Positions 45,411 through 58,680 are shown, counted from the first letter of the stretch. The stretch: 64,000 bases of DNA from Glycine soja (GCF_004193775.1 NC_041019.1:53853928-53917927), one strand, 5' to 3'. Notes: generated by a model not told the origin, from the letters alone. Program-made: numbers and translations.

Positions 45411-48400
45411 CTAAAATATGAAGACAACACTGTCATGAACTCTGGACTTCTGATTCTGAGCAACACATTCTGAAATCCACATTAAGTTCCTGATCTCCTG
45501 TTCCCTTAACCTCATATATGCGAAGAACACAGCATAATGAAACTGCAATAACGATAAAATAGAGTGTCTTACTAATGAATATAAGAAGTGACTTGTACAA
45601 GAATAAAACAAATACATTTAAGCCAATCAACTTCCTTCCAGCACAATGACTTCCAATTTTGTTTCCATCAGTCAGTAAAGAAAGATCCAGCAAACATTCA
45701 AATATTTAACTAATTCACTACATGAGGCAAAAATTATGATACTCGGAACTGAAAGATAAACCTGTTGCTCAAATGCCAAGCAAAGCCTTTTCACCTCCTC
45801 CTCATAGAATGCCTTGTCAAGCATCTGGCTCTCTCCATATGATAGCTTAGCAAAAATAGATTGATAGGGGGGATATTTTTCCATGACAGCACGAACCTAC
45901 ATGAGCAACCAGATAAGAAAGTTAGGACCCAAAAACCATTATTAAAAGAAATCAACCAAAAATATGTAGACACTACTAACATATCAATTTCGGGACAGAT
46001 TCCAACAAAAAAAGATAAAGAACCACTCAACTACACAAGACCCTCCAGAAATTGGTAGCCAAAACCAAGTAGGCAATTGCAAGTTACAAATGCAATAAAA
46101 ATCAATTAAATCATATACACCACAATAATAGAAGGTGCTAAAAAATGGAAAGCTTGAAAGTGATGCCTCAGAAAACATCTGCAAGTATCCATCACAGACT
46201 CATGGGACAATTTCCCAACGTGCTAATGTAGCTTAAGTCATACAACAATGTTTAAACCAAAGACAAAAAAAATCATAAAATTGGTAAAAACAACCAATTT
46301 CAAAACTAGCAGTACATTTCACTAACTTGGCTATTAATAAACATAAATCAACTACCCTACGAAACATAATCTAGCATGGCCTAAGAAACATACTAATTGA
46401 ATGAAGCAAAACACCTTATATCTACCAATTTAACAACCTAAAACGTCGCATGACTTAAATGTCAACCATACATACCTGATCAATGTCCTCACAGACAGCA
46501 AGTTCCTCATGACCATATGGGTATCTGTTTAAAATAAGACAGTCATTAGTCATTACCAAAAGAATCATGCCAAAGCAGTATACAAACATTTCTCTAAAAA
46601 AAAATAAAGAAAATATAAATATCTAGCTGAAGGTTAAGAGCTTACAGCAAACCAAAATTAGAGTATAATTTTCTACGGTCATCTCTGGTAAGCTCAGTAC
46701 CAATGCTGCACAAAGTGAAAACCATGGATGCCAGTTATGCAAGTACCCAGATAAACAAAAAGGCAACACAAAATATTTTTTCTTTAAATATACCTATTTA
46801 TGGTAATATTCACAGCCCTTCTATCAGCCTCAAAAGCTAGAAGGTCAGACATTATCTCAGCTGTGGCACCACCAAGTTTCTGTTTAGGAATAACATAAAA
46901 TTGAAGAAAATCAGGGGAGAAGAAAACAAAAGTGCAACAAGAGAGTACATATATCTAGCAGACAACAAAGAGCCTCGGACCCTTCACCTGACAAAATCTG
47001 TAGAAGTCTTCAAGGTATGCCTTGTAAAGAGTGTTCCTCATTATTTCAATGTTCATATCATCCAAGTCCTAGAGACATAAAGAATATACCAGCAACAAAA
47101 TCAGATAATCAGAAGTCCAAATTTCAGACAAGTATCATGAGCATATATATATCTAACAAATAAACAAGTCCCACAGAAACATATAAAGTTACATAAAATA
47201 TAAAGCAACAAAGCATAGATGCCAATATTCCATCCTACATATAACCCAGAAAAAGCGGGAAAGTTGTCTTCATTAGGGAACCAAGACCTAGTTGCCATTA
47301 ATTTCTCGATGATTTTGTATCACAAATTCTTTGAAATTCTTATTATCACAATCTATCTCTTGGACATACATTAGAGGATTCAGATATAAATTATTTGCAG
47401 TTTCTGCTATAGTACTAAAATCCTTTAACAAGATATCAAACAGACTAATTAAATTAAATAAAATAAATTGGAAAAATGATTTACCTCTGATGTAATGCAC
47501 TCAGAGAAATATGGAGCCAGAGGAGTGTCAACAAGAACCAGCCTGTAAAGCTCCCGCATATTCTGAGCAACAGCCAGAGTAGCAATACTGCAGAGAACCC
47601 ACAGAAAGAGGAAGAAAATTAAAAGTCCATCTGCTTACAGTCAATGTATTGAAAACTGAATAGAATTTACTATACCTGTCAAACATGCCGAGTGGATGGC
47701 ACTTTTCTAATAATTCTTGAACATCTCTCTCATGCAAGGTGCCAGTAACAATCAAAACAACATTGTCTATCATGTGACCATATCTGCAGGAAGAAAACAT
47801 AAAGTATATCGGTTTGAGCATCACTTTTTTGTAGAATGCCCACAATAACAGTAAATTCAGATCAAAGTAAAAGGCTGCACAAGACTCATCAGCCAGAGCA
47901 AATTCTGATTTGAATTCAACTTTTACATGAGGAGTCAGAGCCAATGCCCGTTTATAGACTGAGTTGCATACAGTTACAGCACCTATGACTACTTTATTGT
48001 TTAAAATTTTAGTCTCCTCTAGCTCAACCTAAATAATATCCTCAATATAAAGATGACATTGACAGTAAATACAAAAAGAGACCAAACAGAAAAGTCAAGA
48101 TTGCATACGTGATATACTCTAAAAAGGTTGACAACGGTTCTGTGGCTTGGCATAGCATGTTCTTGTAATCATCAACCAGCTTAAGAGTACACTTCTCCAC
48201 AATCGTGGTGGTATGCAACGGAGAAGGCTCTGCAATAGGTAACTTACTCATCAGCCATCAGCATAGACCAATAATCTTAATTAGATCTTGTCAACGAGTA
48301 AACACCATTGTACTAATTGTACTAATACAAAAGCAACAGAAATTCTTGTAAACCTTCAATCAAATTCAATTCAACAGACAGAGTTAAACAAAACCCAGAC

Positions 48401-49529
48401 TAACAAACAACAGTTCACTTTCAATAATAGTTAACATTCAGACAGATATAACATGGAAATAAACAAGATAACACAACACTTTTTCTTTGTTTCCCACAAG
48501 TATCATCCTTTGGAAGAGACAATCCTATTTGAAGCATTATTGGCCACTAAAAGTGACACCTCTCTGAACAGGAATTCAAACCTCAGTTTCCCATGTTGTG
48601 GGGATTAGCCCCTTCTTCTAAACCCAACCCCATTGGAAGATCACACCAAAGTTATACCAATTCAATAGAATCGTGAAATCACACTCATTAAAAAATTAAA
48701 CGAGAAACCTAGATCGCATGCTATTATGAATGCCCCGAGTACTTGATTTGGTTACACTACATAAGATCCCCTTCTGAAAAATTTGAGCAGTGTTTCTTAC
48801 CGCATTTCCACTTAAAATCCACATATATGTCGAACAATTATTGCGATTTCATATAAGCATTCACTTTAAGGAAAAACAGAGATGTTATCTCAAGTCTCAA
48901 ACTTAATGGAAACACAATAATCACTAGCAGCTAACAACACCACCAAAGGATCCTGCTTTTCATCTTTAAAAATAAAAAGTCTGATAATAAAATAATTAAT
49001 AAATGTTAAACAAACAAGATGATGCTGCTGAAGTTCCAAATATGAATAGGATCATGAAGTAACACTCCTTAAAAAAAAAAGAAAAAAAAAAACTAAACTA
49101 AAAACCTAGATCACATGCTTTTATGAATCTCCCAAGTACTCGATTCGATTATACTACATTACATCTCCTTTCGAAAAATTTGCGGAAAATGTTTACACTT
49201 CAAATCCACACATGACAAAAAAAAAGGATCTTCAAAAATAAAAACAATACAGTCCAATGGTAAACTAAAATTATCAATTAATAATTAATTGCAATGAATC
49301 ATGATAATGATAAATTGTGAATGGTAATGATGGATGGAAGAAACGCACCGTTTTGGAGGTAAGGACCGTACTCGGTGGCGGAGAGGTGCATCTTGATGTC
49401 GTCGAGGGTTTCGCATTGGCAGAGGTTGTTGTAATCGGCGGTGGTGAGGAGGCCGGCGCGGTGGCCGCGGACGATGGCCTCGAGGAAGCCGCCATGGATG
49501 TTGAAGGTGAGAGCTTCGAATCCGTACAT
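45411..49529 (-). CDS. VHA-d: V-type proton ATPase subunit d, ten exons, intact
   Basis: Subunit d of the membrane Vo sector caps the proteolipid ring and couples it to the V1 rotor stalk. The enzyme acidifies vacuole and trans-Golgi. Exons in transcript order: 49349-49529, 48109-48229, 47676-47783, 47485-47587, 46988-47068, 46794-46879, 46646-46705, 46476-46524, 45762-45896, 45411-45542. All introns are GT-AG with matching phases. They sum to 351 residues, the normal plant length. Recognisable segments: [116 protein letters not shown], and the ending [11 protein letters not shown]. There is no membrane helix, as expected for this peripheral subunit. A damaged copy of the last two exons lies at 24350-24837. 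Confidence 0.97.
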
Positions 49530-50001
49530 TTCGAATCGGATCTGATGCCGGTTTCGGATCTCAAAATTGGTTGAAGGAAGAAAGGGAACCAGACAAAACA
49601 AAACAAAGAAGATCAGAACCTCTTCCTCCTTCGGGAAATTTCTGCACGAAGATGAATGAAATAATAATGATAAATGAGCAATGGAAATTCTATTATCTGT
49701 TATTTTTTTCTCTCTTTTTCTATTTGTTTAATTAATTAATTAATTAATGGTTTCAGCAGTGTGTTTCAGAGCTTTACTATCGTGGAAAAAATAGATTGTG
49801 AAAAATTACGAGTGTATCTATGATTGTATGTTTCTTTTTCTGTCTTTTTTATATAAAATCTCAGCTATTTTAAACTATCATAATTTTATATTTATTTATA
49901 TACGATCTTTTTAACCCCTTAGCTCTATTAATTTGCTTTTTCATTTCAATTTTTAAATTAAATGTTAATATTTTTAAAAAATAACCTTTAATCAAAATAC
50001 A
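49530..50001. promoter_or_regulatory. Shared head-to-head promoter region
   Basis: Only 472 bases separate the VHA-d ATG (-) from the aldolase-like ATG (+). Both 5' leaders and promoters must lie here or overlap. CT-rich leader-like sequence is seen on both sides, with AT-rich sequence and a TTAA repeat (about 49730-49748) in the centre. Start sites are not determined. Confidence 0.6.
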
Positions 50002-53000
50002 ATGGGCACTGCAACTGCAACCTTATCCCTGTGCCAATGGCTTTCTTCTTCTTCTTCTATGCGCATGCATGTGAGGTTTTCATGCAGAACCCCTCACCTT
50101 ACAGCATCTGCAGTGCCAAATCAACAATTCTGGTGCCACAGCATGCCTAAGAGCTAACAGGTCCCTCTTTCTTCTCTGTTTCTCTTTTTCTTCTTATTTT
50201 TTTTGAAGCGCTTGAAAATAATAACAGTGGCCTAGTAGAACGATGAAATGCCACAATTGAAAGAGGATTACTCAGTCCAAAGATTTTGTGTTTGTTGTGA
50301 AGTTTATGTTATTGAATATAGAGGATGTGAAGTCTATTTCTATTCTTACCTTTTTGTTGCCTTTTTTTTTTCTGAGCTGGGATAAGTTTTCTTTTCTCAT
50401 TTTCTGATGTTCTTAAAGACTGAATTCAATTTTTAATATGCTAGTACGAGGCTAATTCTCACAAGACACAACCTTAGTCAACACTATTTTTTGCAGTCTG
50501 TTTATGCTGGCTTACTTTTTTATTTTTCATCTACATATAGTGCAGAAGTGGCCATGGAAGCTGCAAAAGCTGCAATAGCAGGTGGCATTTCAGTTGTGAG
50601 TATACTCAGAGAACATTTTAAGTTATCAATTCATGCTAGCTTTCTTTTTTATTTTGAGTTATCAATTTACTTTATATATATACTTAGAGTCAGAGGACAT
50701 TTTATATGACCTGTTTTGTCTAATTTTTAAATTGGTCCTACTAGTTAATTAGTTTAAATGCTTTTGGGCCATATAGAGGAAGAGTTACTAAGCCTTATGA
50801 CATTTGAAAAGATATGATGTACACCGGTATATATGTTGATGGTGTGTTTTCTCATCATCTATTTTCTTTTTACATGTAGTTGGAGATTGTGGTGTTGACC
50901 CCAGGTGTGTTTGAGGTTGTTTACCTAAATTTTTCTACTCCCTCGCTTGTCTTGTTCTTAGATTTTGAATTCATATGCTTCTGGTCGATCTGTGCTGGTT
51001 CTACAGCAGCTGGTGAAGGAGCATCCTACAATGGCCCTAGGGATATGCTTTCATCTTTTAAGTTTCTATCTAGTTTCTCACATGGTATCAATGTTCTTTT
51101 TAAGGTGTATACAATGTGAACCCGCCAAATATTTATGAATCTGGAGAACATGTCATTTTATTGTCTTAACTCTTCGGTTAATCAGGGGAAATGACCCCTA
51201 ACTAATCTAGAGATAGACCAAGAGGTAAGTAAAATCTTACCAAGAATTGTTTCCGCCAAGGATCGAACTCAAGTAGTATCCTAACAATTCAAGCTAACTT
51301 CAGCATATTAACCACTTGTATCCAGTCACATGGTTTGGAGAACATGTCATTCTCATTGCATTCTCTTAGTTCATTGAATTTTAAGATTGTGTGTGTATAG
51401 CATCTTTACCTAATGGACATATTTATATTGACATGTAAATGACGATCATCATCAAGAACTGCTAATCCTCACCTTTGGATTTTTTTCTTCTCTCTTAATT
51501 TTACCTAGCTATTACACAGAGAATAATGATTTGTTCTGAGGATTATTTCTAACAAAACCACAATGTCTTGTAGAAATTTTGGGACAGATATAAAGTTGAC
51601 GCATTTGACATTGTTCTAGTGTTGAATGTGTTGTGCATGTGGATAAGTGACATCATCAATTAAGTGGAATGTTCAACCTAGCTTCCAACACTTCTTCTAA
51701 ATTCTAAGTAATATCCCCAAAATTTACTCAAAGTATCTAACTTCTTCTGATTTAATTAGACTTGTCTAGAACATTGTAATAAATTAATTTCTCTTGAAAT
51801 CGCACACAAAGAATTTTTATAAGATGGTAGATTTCTTTTTTAGTTTCTGCTTCGCTGGATATTACTAACTTGTAAAGGTATCCTATTGCATTTTTATGAT
51901 TGCTTTAACTTGTTGATGATCAAGACTTTATCATATACGATATTATATTCATGAAATCACATTTCTCTTCCACGGTTGTCTGAACTGAACAGATATTGCC
52001 CTTAGGTTGGAACTGTTCTAAGGATTGAGGATGCAAAAAGTGCAATTAATGCTGGAGCCAAATTTCTAATGAGTCCTGCAACAGTTAAGGTTTGTAATTA
52101 ACTTTTTTGTATATATACATACATAAATAACTGCTCAGCTTGTGCTAAATTTCAAATTTCAATGTTTATGTTTATTATTATTATTTTGTTTTTCTTCTTT
52201 ACCCTATTATTATTCTTGTTTGAATTATCTTGGGAGATTATCAACTGTCAAATTTCATTGGGAGGCTCACTATTTGTGGGCATACTAGGATGTCTAACCA
52301 GTGTGCTTTTTTCTTTAAAATTGTTTGTTGCTTATCAGGACATAATGGTAATGGATTATGTTCAGAGTGGTGAAATTTTATATATTCCTGGCACAATGAC
52401 TCCAACTGAAGTAAGAGTCGACTTTTAGGTTCAAGTCTCTTACAGATCTCATGATTCGTTGTTGTACCATTGATATATATTTTAGGTTCTTAATGATCAT
52501 TGTATGCAATGCAGATATTGTCAACATGGGATGAAGGTGCTAAAATTGTCAAGGTGGGGCTTTGCATTTTCTTTAATGTTTACTGTGTTGAAGAGTGTTG
52601 AAATATGGGCAGAAAACATTCACTTGATAGATATGCATCCCTTTATGCAGGGATGAGTGTAGAGTTGGATTTTTTGGCCAGCCATTTCCCCATTTCTTCA
52701 ATTTTCCATTGTTAATATCTGGTTCATTTGGAACAATACCTCCTAGATTGCATGCATATAAATACCAGTCAGTAGGCAACTTATTTCTTCTTTAAACAAA
52801 ACTATTTTTCATTTTTTAAGCTTGTCTCATGAGTTGCTTCTCAAATTATAGATAGATAATTCTAAATATTATATTAATGCAATGGCTAGCAAAGGGTAGA
52901 AATAAAATGAACAAAGAGAGAGAACAAAAATAGAATCAAACTTGTGAAATTAATATTTAGCCTGTGAAAAGATAATCAACAGGTGTTGGAAAAAAGGATC

Positions 53001-54367
53001 AGAAGGATTCTTTAATCTTTACATTAGAGCTGTCCCATGTTCAATTTATTTTTCATTTTTATAATTATAAAGATTCCAACTGAGGTTAAATTACTGTTCA
53101 CTTATACATGTATTTATTTTGTGCTTCTACTAAGTTTGGGTTCTTAGAGAGTTTTAGTGCTTGGCATGGTTTTCTATCTTATCATAATTCTAATAACGAA
53201 TGCCTTGAGTTATTCATATTCTACCAACCTTTAGCTGCCTTTCTCCTTTGGTCAAGATTCACTTAAAGACCACATTCATAGACTAGTGTCAAGTGCATTT
53301 TATATTTTTAAAGAATTTCTTATACTTAGCTTTTACCTTGTGATAGATTTATCAGATTTATCCAGACTTGGAGGATTTCAGTACATATCAGCACTGAAGA
53401 AGGCCTTTCCTCATGTTTCTATGGTTGCTTCTCAAGGAATAAAAATAGGTAGTTTTGCAGTTTTCCTATTGGGTTATGTAGTGAGTGATATTAAGCCCAA
53501 AGGGCACCATCTATAACACAATAGGAGAATACTATAGAGATATGGGTAAATATTCAAAATCCCCTCATGTAGTCATCTTACAATAATCAAATGTTGTTAT
53601 AAACCATGTCGGAACATTTTTTTATGCTTAAACCATGTCAGAACATAAATATAGGAACAAGATATAAAAGGTTCAGGATTACTATGTTAGATATATCATT
53701 ACCAGCATGAAAATCCTGACCTTTTTCATGTCTCATCCTCAAATATTTTTCTAATAGGGATGCCAGTATTATTTCTCATTCTCAGTATTGATTTGATTTA
53801 TTTGCTAGAAGCAGCTGTTTTTTTTTTGTTGTTGTCAAGGATTGCTGTTTGGAAACCTTCATTCTTCATCTTTTTCTTTTGCCAACCTTATAGTTTAAAA
53901 CTTACTAATGGTGGTGGAGTTTCTTGTTAAGTTAATGCATGTAAAAAAAAACATCAATATCCTATTTAGTTATGCACTATATAATATTTTTTTGCAAAAA
54001 CACCTTTTGACAAACTGTTAGAGCAGCTTATGGAACAAACTTTTAGAAGAATTTTTCTATTTCAGCTTTTGATAAATATGTATAATACTAACCTCATTGC
54101 CTTCATCCATATATGTCCAATACACATAAGTATGCATTTTAATTAGTAGATTAAGTTAATGTCATTGGCATAACTATCCAATGTGAATGACTTTATGTCT
54201 AATTGCTTGTAGATTCAATTGGGGAATACATTTTGCGAGGAGCATCGGCAGTTGTTTTGTCAGATGCGATATTTGATAAAGATGCAATTGCACAACATGA
54301 TTTCGATAAGATACAAAATCTTGCACATTCTGCTGCCTTGCTGGGTAACAAATCTGTGAATAGGTAA
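50002..54367 (+). pseudogene. KDPG/KHG aldolase-like gene, nine exons, disabled
   Basis: Class I aldolase family (2-keto-3-deoxy-6-phosphogluconate or 4-hydroxy-2-oxoglutarate aldolase), normally plastid-targeted in plants. Exons: 50002-50160, 50541-50595, 50880-50918, 51007-51042, 52006-52089, 52339-52410, 52515-52553, 53356-53448, 54213-54367. Recognisable text: SAEVAMEAAKAAIAGGISV, LEIVVLTPGVFEV, AINAGAKFLMSPATVK, SGEILYIPGTMTPTE and GASAVVLSDAIFDKDAI. Three lesions: exon 1 needs a one-base shift near 50116 to join the transit-like N-terminus to NNSGATACLRAN; the exon 4 donor is AT instead of GT (51043); and exon 8 lacks bases just after IYP, right behind the Schiff-base lysine region, breaking the frame. 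A start in exon 2 would still meet the latter two. Without these I would call it functional; a sequencing error could explain one, hardly all three. Confidence 0.85.
51158..51335 (-). mobile_element. tRNA-derived SINE in an intron
   Basis: On the minus strand it shows a tRNA-like head with an A-box-like GTGGTTAATATGCTGAAG and a B box GAGTTCGATCC. The 16-base target duplication TGGAGAACATGTCATT lies at 51142-51157 and 51336-51351. It sits in the intron after exon 4 of the aldolase-like pseudogene, in opposite orientation. Confidence 0.9.
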
Positions 54368-54571
54368 CACTTTGTACTTTTTAAAATATATTTAATGGTT
54401 GGTTTTTTCTTCTTGGTTTATCCAGAATGGTTGTTTGACATGGCTGTTACATTTTTTTTTCCAAATTATTTTGTTAGAATTTGTTACAGCAGTGAGTGGA
54501 TGATGATTTGAAACGACGGGTTGACTCACAAGGATCTCTCAACTCTAATAGCTCTACCTATATATATGAGT

Positions 54572-54955
54572 TGTATACTTATATCAATAAGACAGGGTTG
54601 ATGCAGTTATAAGAGTTGTATCTTTGCCTCAAATGCTTTTATACCATATTCGCACTCAATCTTTCAATTTTGATTTTCCTCCTTGTGATGTTAAGGTGAA
54701 ATATTGTGAATAATTTTGAAGTATTTGTTCTCTATTAGTAGTAAAAGAATGGTTCATTTGCTATCAAACTTATATCAATAAGACAGGGTTGATGTAGTTA
54801 TAAGAGTGTATCTTTGCCTTAAATCCCTATTATACCATATTAACTTAAGCATTCAATTTTGATTTTCCTCCTTCTGGTCTTAAGGTGAAATAATGTGAAT
54901 AATTGTGAAGTATTTGCTCTCTCTTACTAGTAAAAGCATGTTCATTGCGATCAAA
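54572..54955. repeat. Tandem duplication of about 190 bases
   Basis: Two adjacent copies (about 54572-54768 and 54769-54955) share ATATCAATAAGACAGGGTTG, AATTTTGATTTTCCTCCTT and TAAGGTGAAATA-TGTGAATA, with several substitutions. Confidence 0.85.
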
Positions 54956-55872
54956 TTTGTAGCTCAATTGCCATCAGCCCAAGTCTTTATGATTTTTTGG
55001 TGTTCTGTTGATGTTGAAGGTTCCATTTCAACTTGGTATTGAACTGCAATCTTCTTCCTAAAATGTGACTTCTTTGCCACTATAACAAACCTTATTGGCT
55101 TACTTCGAATCAAGCTAAAAACAAATTAAGTAAACTTTTGTTTAACAATTAATTGCCTGTTAATGTGTGTATGAAGCAAACGATTAACTGTTTGTGTATG
55201 TGTGTGTCAGAACAAAAACTGGAGCTAGAAAAAGAGAGCCTTCGTTTTATTTTTTAATATTATCTCTCCTTTTTTTTTTCTATTCATTATTTGCATATCA
55301 TATTATATATAAAATATAAAACTAAATAATAAATTCAAATAATTATTATTTAGTTTATATTCTATTTTTTAGTTATTTATTTATTGTTTAGTGAAAGTGA
55401 AAATAGATTCTTAAGATAAAGAAGAACCCCTTTGCAAAAAGCATAATGTTTTCGTCAAAATAGTATAAATAGTATCTACTTTGTTTCAAGGTGGGGGGAT
55501 AAATAGTATCTAACTACTTATTTATCTAGTTAAAAAAATAGTATCTATGTTCATAATAAAAAAAATATATTAAAAAGGAATGCATTTTGTACTATAAATT
55601 AGAATCTCTAACATGGGAAGTGAAACCCTCTTACTCTAATGATTAAAAAAAAAACCTTGCTCTCTCAAGTCTTAATTACATATTCTTATTACTCTTCTAT
55701 TCTTGGGAGGTATTTTTCATACACTATCTCTGGAATTAGTTAAAAAATATCTCTCTTGATTATCTCAAACTACTCTATCTTTTGTTGTATAATTGATTTT
55801 CTTAGCGAAAAATTTATATAAATCTAAAACTAATATTGTATTATAATTTGAATTGTTTATTATAAATTTTAA

Positions 55873-55881
<9 letters not shown>

Positions 55882-55903
<22 letters not shown>
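55882..55903. repeat. (AT)n microsatellite
   Basis: About 22 bases of AT dinucleotide. Confidence 0.75.
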
Positions 55904-55904
<1 letters not shown>

Positions 55905-57316
55905 TTAAAAATATCTCTTATAAATTTTATTATGATATAACTTATAAATTTATAATGATTCCTATATTATGAAATATAATTATAATTATATATAAAAAAA
56001 ACTACTCCAGTCTTTTACATAAGAAACAAATGGTTGTATTTTTTTTTTCTAATTATAAGAAATACGATTACTTTTAAATGTATTAAATGCTTATTTTCTT
56101 TTATACTCGTATTTTATTATGAAATATTTTAATAAAAATATTACTTATTTTTCATAAAAATGAATATATTTATTGAGTTATTAAAAATATAACTAATTCA
56201 TTATTTTTAAAAAATATTTCTTGAATTATAAGTAGTGTCATTGAATCTAAAACAATTTGTAATTGTACATTAACAAATTAAACAAATTTTCAAACACTAA
56301 TCATTCATAAAAATTAAATTATTTTATACTTTGGCTCGAGGTTAGGATAAGCACGAAGCCATCAGTCGTATCCAAAAGTATATTGAAGATTTTCTTTTTT
56401 CCAATATAAAAAGCATAATTAATGGAAATTTAAGAACCTTAACCTACAGAAGAGTCAAAAAACTAAAAATAAAGGGCTAAATTTAGAGACGTAAAATCTA
56501 GTATTGATTCAAGATTACCAGCAGCCATATTGAATCGATTAGTCGATGGCTGTTCATAATTAACAAATCTTATTTGGAAATGAATTCCTTTAAGTAAAAT
56601 TTTAGCTTAATTTTACTTTTCATTATTATTTGAATTTGATATTCTTGAATACTTTTTAAGCATTTGATTCTCACTAATTATGTAATTATGTTCTATCTGA
56701 AAGTTTATAAGAAAAAGCTAGAAGCTCTAGCTTATTGAGTAATTAATTTTTAGTCATAGTAACTTAAGTTACTTGAGAGACTTACCAAACACATTTAATT
56801 AATATTTAATAAAAATATTTTGAAGTTTTCTTCCTAATTTGTAAAACTTCTTCACAAGAGCTCCATTTCATAGAAAACCCTAAAGTGACTTTATTTTATT
56901 ATATTACATCCATAAACTAATTTCATTAAATTAATATTCCAATCTTTGGTATCATTGAGATGAGAGATATGACTTCTACTCTATCTATTTCTATAAATGA
57001 AAAACATAATAATATAATATTAACGTGTATTCGTTAATTGCATGTATTGATATGATGGTTTGATTTAAGCAATTTTAAATTGCAAGACAAAAGGTCAAGG
57101 TGGGATAAGTTAGAAAATCCATATCTTTAACTAGTTTTATTGTAGTTGTAAAATCAGGTTCTACTTACATTTTAGTGACTTTTAAGACCATGGCCATTTG
57201 TAAGCCCTAGAGAAAGCCCCATAATTTTACTTGTAAATCAAAATAAGCTCAAGCTTACATGATACCTTTTTAGATAACTACTAATGTGTTTCCTTTTAAG
57301 CCTCGACAAACCAAAT

Positions 57317-57833
57317 CATACCAGATGAAGTACCCGCCCAGGTCGAAGGGACACCTGACACTCTCAAATTGAACACACTTTTCGACCACGTATCCATATA
57401 TGTCGAATAATACATCTCGGCCTTCGACATGTGCGAGCATTGAGCATCATTCGACCATGATTATCACCACTAAGCCCGCTTAAGGGTGATCACTTGATTA
57501 GAAGTGCCTAAGCATGCATGTGACAGGCCTAGAGACCCTAAAGCCAGCAAGGTTAGTATAAAAAAGGATGCACCCCCAAGCAACAGGACTAATTCATTTT
57601 CACTTACTCACTACATATCTTTAATAGCTTTGCGTCAAACCCTCACTTGAGCATCAAAGTGCCTTTTGCAGGTACTCTCCCCTCCGTTTTGTCCGACACT
57701 CACGCACTTGAGACCTTGGTAGGAAAAACCAAGTGGATGACCCTTCAACACTAGAGACCTTTTAGCTTAGTAGAAGACTTTTTGGCAAAAGGACATGTAT
57801 CTGATCCATTTGTGGCAGGAACATTTTGGTGCC
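57317..57833 (+). repeat. 5' LTR of the non-autonomous element
   Basis: 517 bases with a TATA-like TATAAAAAAGG at about 57560 and CTCTCCCCTCCG downstream, both shared with the second LTR. Confidence 0.85.
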
Positions 57834-58338
57834 CATTGTGGGGCCCGATAAAACTTTTCCTGACCATAAATTCAAGAGTATATTAGTCTATGAATTGTTC
57901 GACAATTCGATCTCTTATAGCATGGTTCTATCATCGGTATGCCAACATGCATAATCCTAAAAAGAATGCTCCACACACCTAATGGCTCGTATTGCATATG
58001 TCGGCACAATATTCAATCAAACACCTTGGCACAAGACTTACTCGGGCATCTCACATAAGGCTCGCTTAGTCATCTCGACACAATACACTTTGACACCTTA
58101 ATACTAATGCATTTGTAAAGCCATCGACACCATCTAACTCTCGCTCGACTTCATGACTTGAGCATTCAGTTTGCCCTCCAACACTTCAAAGATCTATAGC
58201 TCAACTTCGTGCCTTGATCACTTACCTCAATCTTATGTCTTCAACATCAACAATTGCTAGAAGTTTTAAAGGATTCCCCTGTCAAGAAATTGTCTTAGTC
58301 TTGGAACTCTTCGGATTTCATCAATACACTCCTTGGCA

Positions 58339-58680
58339 GAGGTCGAACTTCGAAGCTCGCAAGTTCCCTCCCCAGTACCCTCCTCGATCGAGGTCGAACT
58401 TCGAAGACTTAGGAATAGTTCCCTCCCGAGTATCCTCCTCGGTTGAGGTCAAACTTTGAAGACTCACGAATAGTTTCCTCCTAAGTACCCTCCTCAGCTG
58501 AGGTCAAACTTTGAAGACTCGCGAGCAGCCCTTTCTCAAATATCCTCTTCAACTGAGGTCGAACTTTGAAGAGTTGCAAATAGTTCCCTCCTGGGTATCC
58601 TCCTCGGCCAAGGTTGAACTTCGAAGCTCACAAACAGTTCCCTCAAGAGCACCCTCCTCGATTAAGGTTGAACTTCACCA
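58339..58680. repeat. Minisatellite, 51-55 base period, inside the LTR element
   Basis: Six to seven units start near 58339, 58390, 58445, 58500, 58555, 58610 and 58663, each with GAGGTCGAACTTCGAAG, AGTTCCCTCC and TACCCTCCTCG. The period of 55 is not a multiple of three, so this is not a protein repeat. Confidence 0.9.

Larger units (their letters stand above)
54368..57316. other. Intergenic region
   Basis: No gene supported. Apart from one tandem duplication and one AT tract, the sequence is AT-rich with only short meaningless frames. Confidence 0.55.

Noticed and set aside
49317..49574. 85-codon + strand frame over VHA-d exon 1
   Set aside because: Antisense shadow of an exon with a complete family match.
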